From positions 53,549,732 to 53,613,731 of the forward strand of contig NC_071668.1 in assembly GCF_028554725.1 (NCBI RefSeq): a stretch of 64,000 nucleotides of DNA, in the 5' to 3' direction. The notes beneath the pieces were generated by a model, which saw only the letters and a program-made list of their open reading frames with translations, was not told where the DNA came from and ran no database searches. Below, one piece after another: positions 1 through 12,500 of this stretch. Every line of letters starts with the position of its first letter. Positions within the stretch are counted from its first letter, which is position 1. This DNA is from Zeugodacus cucurbitae (Eukaryota; Arthropoda; Insecta; Diptera; Tephritidae). The position numbers and the translations under genes were made by a program.

Positions 1-514
1 AAGTTTTGACACCACAAATAACATTTTCTTTACCATCTGAGATATCTGTATTGGTAATCTGGTATATTGGTATCTGTAACAACCTTAACGTTAACTTAAA
101 ATTCGCATAAAAAGCTATTCCTAATTGTACATATCAGTCTATATAAAGCAAACAATTATGTATTTATCTTTTGGTAGTTTCTGTTATCTCCCTCATAAAC
201 TATTCATGACGAGTTACCTCCATGCATGTGATAACTACTTATGTACTTGAATCGTGCTCTAAAAATTTCGGCAAGATTATGATATGATATGGCAAAATGA
301 CGCAGTCCGAAATTTAACCTACATATTACATATGCCAACAAACGCATCGGAGTTATTTGTGTGAAGAAAATATGTAGATGTCATCGTACAAAAAAAATAT
401 TTCTGATGAATAGCATTATAATCTCCATTTTCCATTAATATTTGTTTAATTTTAGAATAAAAATTGTATGCAGTCATCATTATTCTAAAAATTTCTTTTA
501 TTTCTTGCTTACAG
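1..514 (+). other. osp intron (right end)
   Basis: AT-rich sequence ending in the polypyrimidine tract and AG of the exon at 515. No other feature seen. Confidence 0.7.
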
Positions 515-580
515 AGATGGCAACGGCGATGGTTCGTTTTATATGATGACGGTGAACTGACATATTCGGTGGATGAGCAT
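515..580 (+). CDS. osp: osp exon: PH domain 1 core (22 codons)
   Basis: A 66-nt exon, phase 0 at both ends, follows a pyrimidine-rich acceptor (AG at 513-514) and ends at a strong donor, GTAAGT at 581. It encodes RWQRRWFVLYDDGELTYSVDEH, which is the typical strand beta-2/beta-3 part of a PH domain (W-x-RRWFVL-x3-x-L-x-Y). The rest of this PH domain is split between upstream exons outside the window and the exon at 6143. Skipping it would keep frame but remove the domain core. Confidence 0.9.
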
Positions 581-3500
581 GTAAGTAACCAAATTGAGAA
601 TTATTATTTCAATATTAAAAGATTAATTTACAAGATAAAATTATTATTACAATACTGAAAACTTAATAAATATTAAAACAACGTGCAAATGTTTGCCATT
701 CATCGTGAAGTGCTGTTGAAATTGTCGCGCCCACTTTTCAACGTATCTGCATGCTCTGGCAAACAATAATTACATAATAGTTATACACTAAACATACCTT
801 TGACCAGACAAGAGCCATCAAGTCTAACAGCATATAGAGTTAAACGAGTATATGTGTACTACACATACTTATATGTACATATGTATGGCTAAGAAATTCA
901 CTGGGCACTGAGTACCTTATAGCTGTGCGTTCGCTACAAATACCGGTCAAAAATGCAAATTTGACTTTAATAGTAGTTACCTGCGCTAAACTTCACTGTC
1001 TGAAATATTTAATTGTACGCGTATGAAGAAACCAGTTTGCACCGTCTGGCGATTTTCCAACATTTATGTTTTAATAGCTTTTATTTCATTATTTATGATT
1101 TGCAATATGTTATTTTATTTATTTTTTTTTAACAACTTCACTAGGCTCTCGCTGCATAGGCATTTGAAGATATACAAAAACACACACACAAATAACCTAA
1201 GGATACATAAAACATGCCTTGGTACATAAATATGTAGCTGCCCAGCAGTCAAATCAACCAGACGTAGTACTTTACAACTAGTTGAAGCATAATCTGAACT
1301 AGTCAGCTCACTATCTTTTTTTGTAAGAAGCACAGGAAATTTGCACTGTCATTGATGTCGTAAGAAACGTCAATTGTCAGAGTTTAGGCTTCTTCATGTC
1401 CGGCTTGTCACCTTATCTATGCTCTCTCTCTCTCTTTCTCTGAACCAATTTACCAACTGTAAATGGTGTAAATTTGCTGCTTTTCGGTCCAGTTTGATTT
1501 TGGACAATAAATTCTAGTTATAAACTATAAACCTGTTTCATGTTTTACTCCTGGGTCCATTTTATATGCAGTAGCCAAGATTATGAGACTTCGCCCTTAT
1601 GTCCAGCCTCTTTCATTTTATTCGCTACACCTTTTTATTCTGTTCGTATTTTTAATCGTTTTTAATTTACGCGACATGCATAATTTATGCTCCATTTTGA
1701 TTCTGTTTATGCATGTATTTTCGTCTTTACACTCATAATTGGCGTTATAATTCAAATGATACATTTCAGATGTTCAACTGGTTAGCGCATTCAACTAATC
1801 AACTAAACGCTTATATGTAATAACTAGTTAAATTAAACAATTTTAAATAATGGGTATATAAAGGGTAACTTTTGAGAGGAATAAATTCAATTAAACTTAG
1901 AAAAAATATAAAAAAAATTTAGTTCGCATAATTGTTTCACTTTTAGAATTGATTCAGAACTTGTTGCATATGCACTACGGCTGCGTCTAATGAAGATCAT
2001 CCCGTAGGTTATATTTCGCACTATTTTTTTCTGCATTCTTAGCTAGTAAAGATCATTACTTGGACGATTGACATTAATTTGGGAAACGAAAAAATTACGA
2101 TACGTTTGCATGTTCACTCACTATTGATAGACGTATCAGAATTTCTCGGAATGCAAATATGACAATTTTACTTATTTCTGTCAAACTATACTCAAAAAAT
2201 GTCAAATACTTGTATTTATAATGACAGCTAGTTTGACAGCTTTATATATTAAAGCTATCTTCGTCTTTTAAATATATGTATTTTAAGTTAAAAGTAGAAA
2301 TACAGATTTATTTACAATTATTTATTACAATATAGTAGTTCATTCAATTGAATCCTAAAACACGATTTTATATGGCATCGGAACATTTTGAATAAACAAT
2401 TGTCAAATAAGCATTAAAGTTGATTGACGATATCTAATCATTCGAATCAATCAAAATTATGGAGAGCTTAATTAAGGCAGCGGTTATATTAAGCTCCAGA
2501 TAATATATATTGACATTAGTATCATGGCATCGATCGGTTTATTCAATAGAAAAATAATGCTCAGATCTGGCATTGGCATGTTAATACAGGGAATTTAACA
2601 AATAAACTAATCGGACTACTTGATACGATAATTTCCGCAAAATGCTTTTAAATAAACAATATATTACATGTATGACAATTTTTTTCCTAATATAACTAAA
2701 TCACAATATTTATAAGTACATATGTATCTAAAAACCAAATTGCCGCTTTCCCTTATTTTATTAGCTTGTCACAGCCGAAGACTTACTTTATGCGAAAAAA
2801 TAAGAAATTAACAACGAAAATAATAATTCTTGTCAAAGTTAAATTAAATTTTCACAACACATTACCAATAAATAATTTTTTTCTCTCTACCATTACTCAC
2901 AAGCAAACCTATACATATGTACATGTAGGTATTGGCTTGAGGGCCCTTTCAAGTTGCGCTTGCCCGTTCAAAAGCTTCGAAAGTACATAAATGTAGAAAA
3001 AACATAAAAACTAAAAATTCAACACCTAAAAGCCACTTTCTATGAAACCATTTCCAATTCGAACTACCAATTTCATTACCATTCGCTGGTGGCGCTGTGC
3101 ATGTGTTTTGCTGTTATTGTATTTGCCACCGACACCACATTCTTCGACACTCTTCGATCACTCGTTTAGGCAGCACTTTGTTTTCTAAAGCGTGGTTTAC
3201 CCAAATTCAGCATGGCAAAACCTATTCAACAAAAAATGTACAACAACAACAACAAATGCAGTGAGGCCTATACAAAATTATACACGAGTACTATGAAATT
3301 GTATACTAATTGGCACCCCACTGCAGCACCTGTCAAAGCTTGCGTGCAACACTTGTATGTTATACATATATGTATATGTATGTAGATACAATCGAATATT
3401 CATATGAATGCCAGTTTGTAGCTTTGAAGGTATATTTGGATATTTGTATGTGTGTGTATTTGTGAGTGCAGCAAGTGAGTGTTGCCCGCTGCTTATTGAC

Positions 3501-6500
3501 TGTTGGCCTTGCTAACTGGGCTGCCTGTCGGCGGGTTACTAAGCTTTTTTTCGCTTATTGACAGCCGCTGGGTCGTTCAGTGTGACTGGTTATGTTAACA
3601 AAGTTGCCACTGCCACTAAAAATACACAGTTATACACAATTTAAATGGTTATATATCTATATTGATTCATATGTTTTGGAGATATGGATCTGCTTTGTAG
3701 CATTGAACTGAATCACTAGTTAAATTTGTTTAAATTATTCTAAAAATAATTCAAGCCGAAATTCTATCACTAAATCTAAATTCACTCAGACATGGCAACT
3801 CTAAATCCACAATGAAGGCCGGCGGCACTCAAAAGCAAACGAAGTTTATTTGTTAATATTTTCTTTGCAGACCCATATGTGCCAAAGGCAAGGACCCACT
3901 ACCACAAATTACACATTCGCTACCAAATTGTCGTTGTAAGAAAGTGCACCATAATATTCGAACGTGCCATATAAATTCATATTAACTAGCAGTTCGATCG
4001 GCTGTCGCTCGTTTAGTTTATTGTTCATGCAGCGAGAAAGGGAAAGGTGATTAGAAAATATTAGAAAATACATAAATGTACATGTGCGAAGTTAATGGTC
4101 TCACTAAAATGGTTCAACTTCAATCTTTTGATTTCTAATGGGTATTGGCATACTTTTGGAGATGGCGGAGTTGTGATCTTCTACATAATCAATCTAGGTA
4201 ACCTAGTTTTCAATTCAGAATTATATATATACATATCTTTCATGAATGATACAAATATTATAAGCATTACACCGCTGAAAGGTTGAAAGGCCTTTCCATA
4301 CCATTCTTGCAGTACGATTTCTTTTATGCTTCAAAGTGGGTCTCAGTCTTTGTGATGGCTTACAACTGATAATAATCTTGACGTCTGAGGATAGACCTCA
4401 TTACTAGGTGTCAGATTTGAAGAACACAACATGCTTCTTTAGAGGTTATCTATGTGTGGATACTTCACTTTTCCATCCCCCAAACTTATTATGTAGACTT
4501 TTTTGGCGTTTTCGACCATGTCCCTTTTGGACATCAGTTGCGTGAATCGTTTTCGGTGATTATATTGTCTGAACGGTATTTTGCGATCCACACACTCGAA
4601 CGAATATTTAATACGGTTCTATAATAAAGAATAAAGAGAATTATATAGTGGTTCAGATTATTTCTAAAGCAATTCATATAATGGATATACATAACGGGTG
4701 ATTTTTTTGAGGTTAGGATTTTCATGCATTAGTATTTGACAGATCACGTGGGATTTCAGACATGGTGTCAAAGAGAAAGATGCTCAGTATGCTTTGACAT
4801 TTCATCATGAATAGACTTACTAACGAGCAACGCTTGCAAATCATTGAATTTTATTACCAAAATCAGTGTTCGGTTCGAAATGTGTTTCGCGCTTTACGTC
4901 CGATTTATGGTCTACATAATCGACCAAGTGAGCAAACAATTAATGCGATTGTGACCAAGTTTCGCACTCAGTTTACTTTATTGGACATTAAACCAACCAC
5001 ACGAATGCGTACAGTGCGTACAGAAGAGAATATTGCGTCTGTTTCTGAGAGTGTGGCTGAAGACCGTGAAATGTCGATTCGTCGCCGTTCGCAGCAATTG
5101 GGTTTGTGTTATTCGACCACATGGAAGATTTTACGCAAAGATCTTGGTGTAAAACCGTATAAAATACAGCTCGTGCAAGAACTGAAGCCGAACGATCTGC
5201 CACAACGTCGAATTTTCAGTGAATGGGCCCTAGAAAAGTTGGCAGAAAATCCGCTTTTTTATCGACAAATTTTGTTCAGCGATGAGGCTCATTTCTGGTT
5301 GAATGGCTACGTAAATAAGCAAAATTGCCGCATTTGGGGTGAAGAGCAACCAGAAGCCGTTCAAGAACTGCCCATGCATCCCGAAAAATGCACTGTTTGG
5401 TGTGGTTTGTACGCTGGTGGAATCATTGGACCGTATTTTTTCAAAGATGCTGTTGGACGCAACGTTACGGTGAATGGCGATCGCTATCGTTCGATGCTAA
5501 CAAACTTTTTGTTGCCAAAAATGGAAGAACTGAACTTGGTTGACATGTGGTTTCAACAAGATGGCGCTACATGCCACACAGCTCGCGATTCTATGGCCAT
5601 TTTGAGGGAAAACTTCGGAGAACAATTCATCTCAAGAAATGGACCCGTAAGTTGGCCACCAAGATCATGCGATTTAACGCCTTTAGACTATTTTTTGTGG
5701 GGCTACGTCAAGTCTAAAGTCTACAGAAATAAGCCAGCAACTATTCCAGCTTTGGAAGACAACATTTCCGAAGAAATTCGGGCTATTCCGGCCGAAATGC
5801 TCGAAAAAGTTGCCCAAAATTGGACTTTCCGAATGGACCACCTAAGACGCAGCCGCGGTCAACATTTAAATGAAATTATCTTCAAAAAGTAAATGTCATG
5901 AACCAATCTAACGTTTCAAATAAAGAACCGATGAGATTTTGCAAATTTTATGCGTTTTTTTTTTTTAAAAAAGTTATCAAGCTCTTAAAAAATCACCCTT
6001 TATAATAAAGAATAAAGAGAATTATATAGTGGTTCAGATTATTTCTAAAGCAATTCATATAATGGATATACATACATATGTTTAAATATTTGTAATTTTA
6101 CTAAAGGTCCCTCTTTCTTGTTTTTTTCCATATTTACAACAGCCCGAAACTGTGCCACAAGCATGCATCGATATGACCAAAGTACTCGAAGTCGCCATGG
6201 CGGAAGATGTGACGGGTCATACCAATTCGATTGCCATCACCGCCCCCGATCGGGTCACATTCGTGAAAGGCACATGCCCCGAAGAATCCAAATGGTGGCT
6301 CAATATACTGGCCGCATTCCCCAAATCTAAGGGACGCCATAAACGCAATGCCACATTTCCAGGCGGTCAAGCAACTACAACGATTTTGCAGCAAATGAAT
6401 ACAGACGCATACAATGCTGCTGCCGCGGGCGTACCGACACGCAATCGTCATAATTCATACCACAAGGATGCATTGACGTCCGTGCAATCGACCAGCGTGC

Positions 6501-9500
6501 TAATTGGCAGTGGCGGCAATAATGTTACGCAGCGTAAAGCTAATGCCGTGACGACAGCGGCAAAGACGGCGTCGTCGACGACGCGCACCAGTGACTATCG
6601 CAATGTTGCGGACGATGAGGATGATGACGATGATGATGAGGCCGATGTAGACGATGATGATGATGACGAGGACGATGGCGTCGAGACTGGAGAGGATGAA
6701 GAAGAAGAAGAAGAGGATGAGCATGTAGGTGTGCGTGTCGCTGACGAAATGGACAGTGGCAAAAATGAAACGCAACTAGATGAAAAAAGTCGTGGTGATA
6801 TTAAAGATACTAACAGCAAAGGTAGGTTACTTAAAATTTATTTTATTGAGTTATGGGTTTGAAAATATGCTCCTCACCCTTTCACTACACAACATATACA
6901 CCTCTTCTACGCTCTTAAATCGTTTCAAAATCATTACGTTTTATTAGAGGGTTCATACGTAACGTATGGTGTATGTGGTTGTAAAGATGTATAGATTAAT
7001 CATGTATCCCAAATTGCTTTAAAAGTATACTTTCTGAATACATATAATATTTCTTGTGTGCCGAGCAGATGTCTTTATTACATATATTATTTCTAAGCAA
7101 GACTGTTGTTAGATTTTCATTTAGAGGCCACAGGCAATACCAAAAGTTGCTCTGTCTGATCTCTGTCTTATGATCCAGCGTACTCAGAAAATACGGTATA
7201 CAAAAATTGTAGTTACCGAAGTTATTTCTGTTTAATTTTTCTTCTGGTGCAGTAATTTTCGTAAACATTAAAAGCCAAAGATTTCCTATAAATCTTTGCC
7301 AAATGCGCCTGATTAATTTATGCAGCAGCCGATTTTCGCTGGAAACATCAATGAAATCACGAGTACATGCAGTCCTTTCATTCATATTGATGTTGTTGAA
7401 CTAAAAATTGACAAGCAAATCAATCGAGAAATGCGCAGGCTTGATACACAAACGAGAGAGGAAACCAGTCGCTTCGGCATTAAATTAAGTTATGTATGAC
7501 TACAGGCGTATATATGTACATATGTAGATCGGTATATATAATACTTATACTTCACATATGGTTGCACCAAAATCTTCACAACTTTGTAGGTACCGCCCTG
7601 TCGTAAATACTTGTATTTATTTTCCATTACAAACACTATAACCATACGTATGTGAGTTCCGCATGTGTTCCGCATTTGACATAAACTAATTGTCAGCCAT
7701 TAATAAAGGAAATGTTGCATTAAATATGGCTATACATTTTTTAAGCTATCGAATACTCGTACAGCGCGACATGCCAGTAAATATTTCGTTGCGATTTTAA
7801 AATTGCAACGCTTGTTGTGCTTTTCGACGAACACTGGTTTACCTTATATCTGCCGCCGGCGGTGGGTTGATCGACGAGACGGTTGGTACAGTATGTCAAG
7901 TCCTGCCGCACAAGCTGGCACTCAAATTTAAACACACATGCATACATACACATACATAAATGTGTGGAAGTGCCCGTCTGCAGCGCTTTTGTACGAATCG
8001 TTGCGCTTGATTAAATCAATAAATAATAAAATGCGAAAAAAATTTTAACAAATGAATGAGCGTAAAATTATTCATTGATCGTGCATTGGCGGATTCAATT
8101 GAAGCAGGTCGAAAGATAGTATTATAACATACGAGTGTAATCAGTTTTATACATATTCATTACATTTCATGCACTTAAGCATATATGTATATACATATGC
8201 GTGGAATGTGAATCTACAGATTTCTAAGGTCAATGTAATACTAATGGATAACATTTTAATCCTACACTAATATTATAAAATTTTTTGAAGATACTTTACT
8301 ACTAGTGCTTTGCCATTATTTTTCATCGAATTTCTTCCGAATCCCCAACTGCACATTTCCCGATTTCACTAGATTTTCAGAAACTTCTAGACCGCTAAAC
8401 TAATGGCATGCTACTAGTTCTTTTCTACAGTTTGTTAATACTTGTATTCTTTATTTTTATACTCTCGCAACATGTTGCGCAGAGTATTATAGTTTTATTC
8501 ACATAACGGTTGTTTGTATCAACAAGAATTGGAACACATATTCCTTGGCACCCTGAGGAGGTTGCTTTCGAAAATGGGCAAAATCGGTACACTGCCACGC
8601 CCACAATATGGCGAAAACCGAAAATATATACAGTCTCATAACTAAGCCATAAATAAAGTTATGAAAATAAAATTTGGAACATAGAATCGCATTAGGAAGG
8701 GGCACATTTGGATGTAATTCTTTTTGAAAAGTGAGCGTGACCCCGCCCCCAAAAAGGTTTATTGTATACATCTTGCAAACCAAAAAAACTGTATAAACCA
8801 AACTTTCTGCAGTCGTTTCTTTTAGCCATTTCCTTATACAGTCCAAAAATGAAAGAAATCGGATAATAACCACCCACCTCCCATACAAAGGTTAGGTTGA
8901 AAATGACTAAAATTGCGTTAACTCAATAAAGAAAAACGTCAGAAACACTAAATTTTACAGAATAAATATCAGAAAGAAGCTGTACTGAGATTTTTTTATG
9001 GGTCAAAAACCATATCTCAGGAACTACTCGATCGATTTCAATGAAATTGGGTATATAACACTTTCTTGACACCCTGATGACACGGGTGGAATATGGGTGA
9101 AATCGGTTCATAACCACGCCTACCCATATAACTAAATTTTGAATTCTTCTGGTTCGTTCACTTTATAATATATAAATTAAGAACCAATAAAGATAGCGGA
9201 ATAAAACTTTACACAAATACTGTATTTGAGCTGTGACATCACTTGTGGAAAAATTGTCAAAATCGCACCATGACTTTTCAAGGCCCCTGATATCGAAAAT
9301 GAAGAACTCGGTGCCTAAGAATAATTTTTCACCAAAAATATAAGTAAATCTCTCAGGTATTTTAATGTAATTCATTTCCTCTGATTTTTTTTCTTATAAC
9401 AGTTTGTTTATGTACCAAAAGTGGTTAAAATCGGGTCATAACTACCCCCAGATCCCATATACCTAATTATGTATAGGTAATATAAAATTAATTGAGCGTA

Positions 9501-12500
9501 TAGTCTTCGATATATTGTATCTTGGTGGTGAAAACGAGTTATACCGGTTCAGGAATTACCTCAGTCCCCATATACTGTTTATGATGATTTTCGTTATTCT
9601 ATTGAACTTAAATTGCGAGAGTATACGAGTGAGGTCAATCTTTACAAAATAGATACTGCAACTAAATGGCAGTAAACGAAACCCGGCTAACATTTATAAT
9701 ATGACTTCTTGAATCCGTCTGAAAAATACTTTGCTCATCAAAAACAGACATATCGCTCATTTACTTGAATAGTGTCACAACTCAAAAAAGTCGATTTTTC
9801 AGGAGAGTGATTTAAAGTTTTCAATTGTCTCTTATTTAGCAAATATAGAAAAATTCCATACGTTTATTAACAAATCTAGTGGCGTGTAATATATTAAATA
9901 CAATGTTGAGCATAAATGGACTAAATAGAGTATTCTAATGCTTTTTCTTCGACATAAACGTGACCCATTTTGAATTGTGTCGTCATTTGTGAAAAAAATT
10001 ATTCAATTTCGCCTTCATAAGTCAATTGTGTCGTTTTTGCTGAAAAAATCAATATGAAAAATTTATTACTTTTCACCAATATAGTTGCAATACAAAATAT
10101 GTCGTTCATATTGAAAATAAAACCAAATTCACTCTATGACAATATGTGTGGTAACACAAAATATGTCTCTATTTCAGAAAAAAATCCATGTCTAATTCTG
10201 GCACAACTGAGAAGTTTCGTTATTGTGGTTAAAAAATAATGCAACATAACAAGTTTAATAACGGCACATTCTTATTTCACGGTTTATTTTCCTACGCATC
10301 GGAATGAAATTTTTATACAATATGGACGCAGAAATTGCGCGTATTTCTGCATACTCATCTCAAAAATCATGTTTTTTGAGTTGTGACACTATTCAAGTAA
10401 ATGAGCGATATGTATGACTACTTTTAAACTCATTGAACCAACGGTAGGTATCGAAGGACAATAGTTAACGTTTAAGAAATCCAAGCGCTCTTCAATTTCT
10501 CTGCGCGAATTTCTAATTAAAAGGCACAGTGAATTTTGAAGCAAATTTTTCAACTTTATCTAACTGTAAATTACTTATGTACCATAGTAAAGTTTAAAAC
10601 ACTTCCGTTGGCAACCTATTCTACCTTTTGCATTTGTTTTGAATTTGGGAAGATTTCTCGATGTAACAATGGATATCTAAGATATATGGGTGTCAGGGTG
10701 ACGAGTAAAGTTGAAATCCGGATTTAGTAACCTACAAAGATTTTTATTGAAGTCCAACTAACTCGTTCAGTTTACAATACATAAGTTTAGCACCAGTGAA
10801 GATATCGGCACAACAATTTGTACAAATACTTTGTTTCTAGTGTGTCATAGCCCTTATATAAAAATCATTATAATTTTTCAAGGCCCCAGATATCAAACAT
10901 AATGACCTCTAAGTTTAGGGTTAATTTTTTGTTAAAAATGTCGGTCTCTCAGATATTCGAAAGAAATTCAAAGAAGATGTGTTTCTTCCAACAATGTACA
11001 TCTGTGCCGAAAATAGGCAAAGTTGGTCCAATATTTACTCTATCCCCCTTATATCTCCTATACGGATTTTCCATTGGACTATATACTCTATATATCGACT
11101 AATATGTGAGATATTTTAGCAAAATTAAGTAATCGTAAAATCTTGTATATACTTTAGCTTGGTGGCAAATATAGTTGAAATCGGTCCAGGAATTAGTCCA
11201 GCCACCATAGTATATATTAGGTTGTCATATATCTTTTTTTCGTTATTCGATTGAATATATGGGTCAAATTACGTTGGTCTAAAATAAAATTGCGAGAGTA
11301 TACAATGTTCGGCTACACCCGAACTTAGCCCTTCCTTACCTGTGTTTTTTTCCAAAAATAATTTTTCTTTGGTTCATAGATTGGTATTTATTCCATCACG
11401 CATTCTATACAATACTTCGAATTGATTAACCTCGTAGTTTAAATGATTGTTAAGCGTTTATATTTAATAGACATTTTTTTTTAGTATTTTCTAAATTTTT
11501 GTCAGAATGTATCATCAACTAGTTATAGTTATACATCCTAGCATTGAATAAGTTTGCAAGAACAGAATAATGAGTGTAACTTTCAACAGTTGTTAGTGAA
11601 TCATCTGCTCCTATCAACTCATTTTCTAGAAGAGGCTACGAAAACGGTTTATGACTCAGTTTAAGTTTGACTTAAAACTTTTGCATAAGCTCAAGGCTGC
11701 AAACAAAATTTTAAAAGACAGTTATTATCAACAAAGTAGTGGCATACGTCCGAAGTACAAACATATTACATGTGAAACCACTGTAATAAGAATTTTGCCA
11801 GATTGCATAAAATGACGCACATTTTGCAAATTATTATGCGTACTTATGTTTGTGCGTAGGCAAAACGCATCATCATTATGGCAACAAAAGCGAAAGGAGA
11901 AGACTGGCAATTTCTCATGCCTTTACGCATATTATCAGCTATTAGCTATATAAACTACATTTTATTATGGTTCTTAAAATGTGTATGGTTATCAACTTAA
12001 TTACAGTTGGCACCTTATGAGTGGCTTGCCATGCTGCCACACATGCCTATATACATGTGTAGACGCTTAAGCGTTCTTAATGTTGCATACACACATTATG
12101 CGCGGAGAGTTTTTTCACGCGAAACAATACAATGTAGACATATTTAAATAAATATACATGGATGTTGTTGTATATTTACAATATTACTAAACTGCTTACA
12201 ACTATTTAAGTAGATATTTAACTGTGGCAGCCTGTGTGTTGCAGCAGCAAAGGACACATTGTTACCACTGCATAGTTGTAGCTGGCTGTGGCTGATGCCG
12301 ATAACGATGGTCTGCCACTTCTGCTGCTCATCTGTGTTGAGCTGAGCTGGTTATAAAAATTAAGTGGAGTAGTAGCTTGGTGTGGTGTGGTGTGGCGTAA
12401 AAATATCACAAGCATCATAAATTCCTACGCTGTCATAGTCTTTTACCGGCACACCAATTAAATGCATACCCCTCATTTAACACAATAACCTTGAACCTTT

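Noticed and set aside
6500..6819. Minus-strand frames rich in I/V or S
   Set aside because: Antisense of the acidic GAT/GAG tract.
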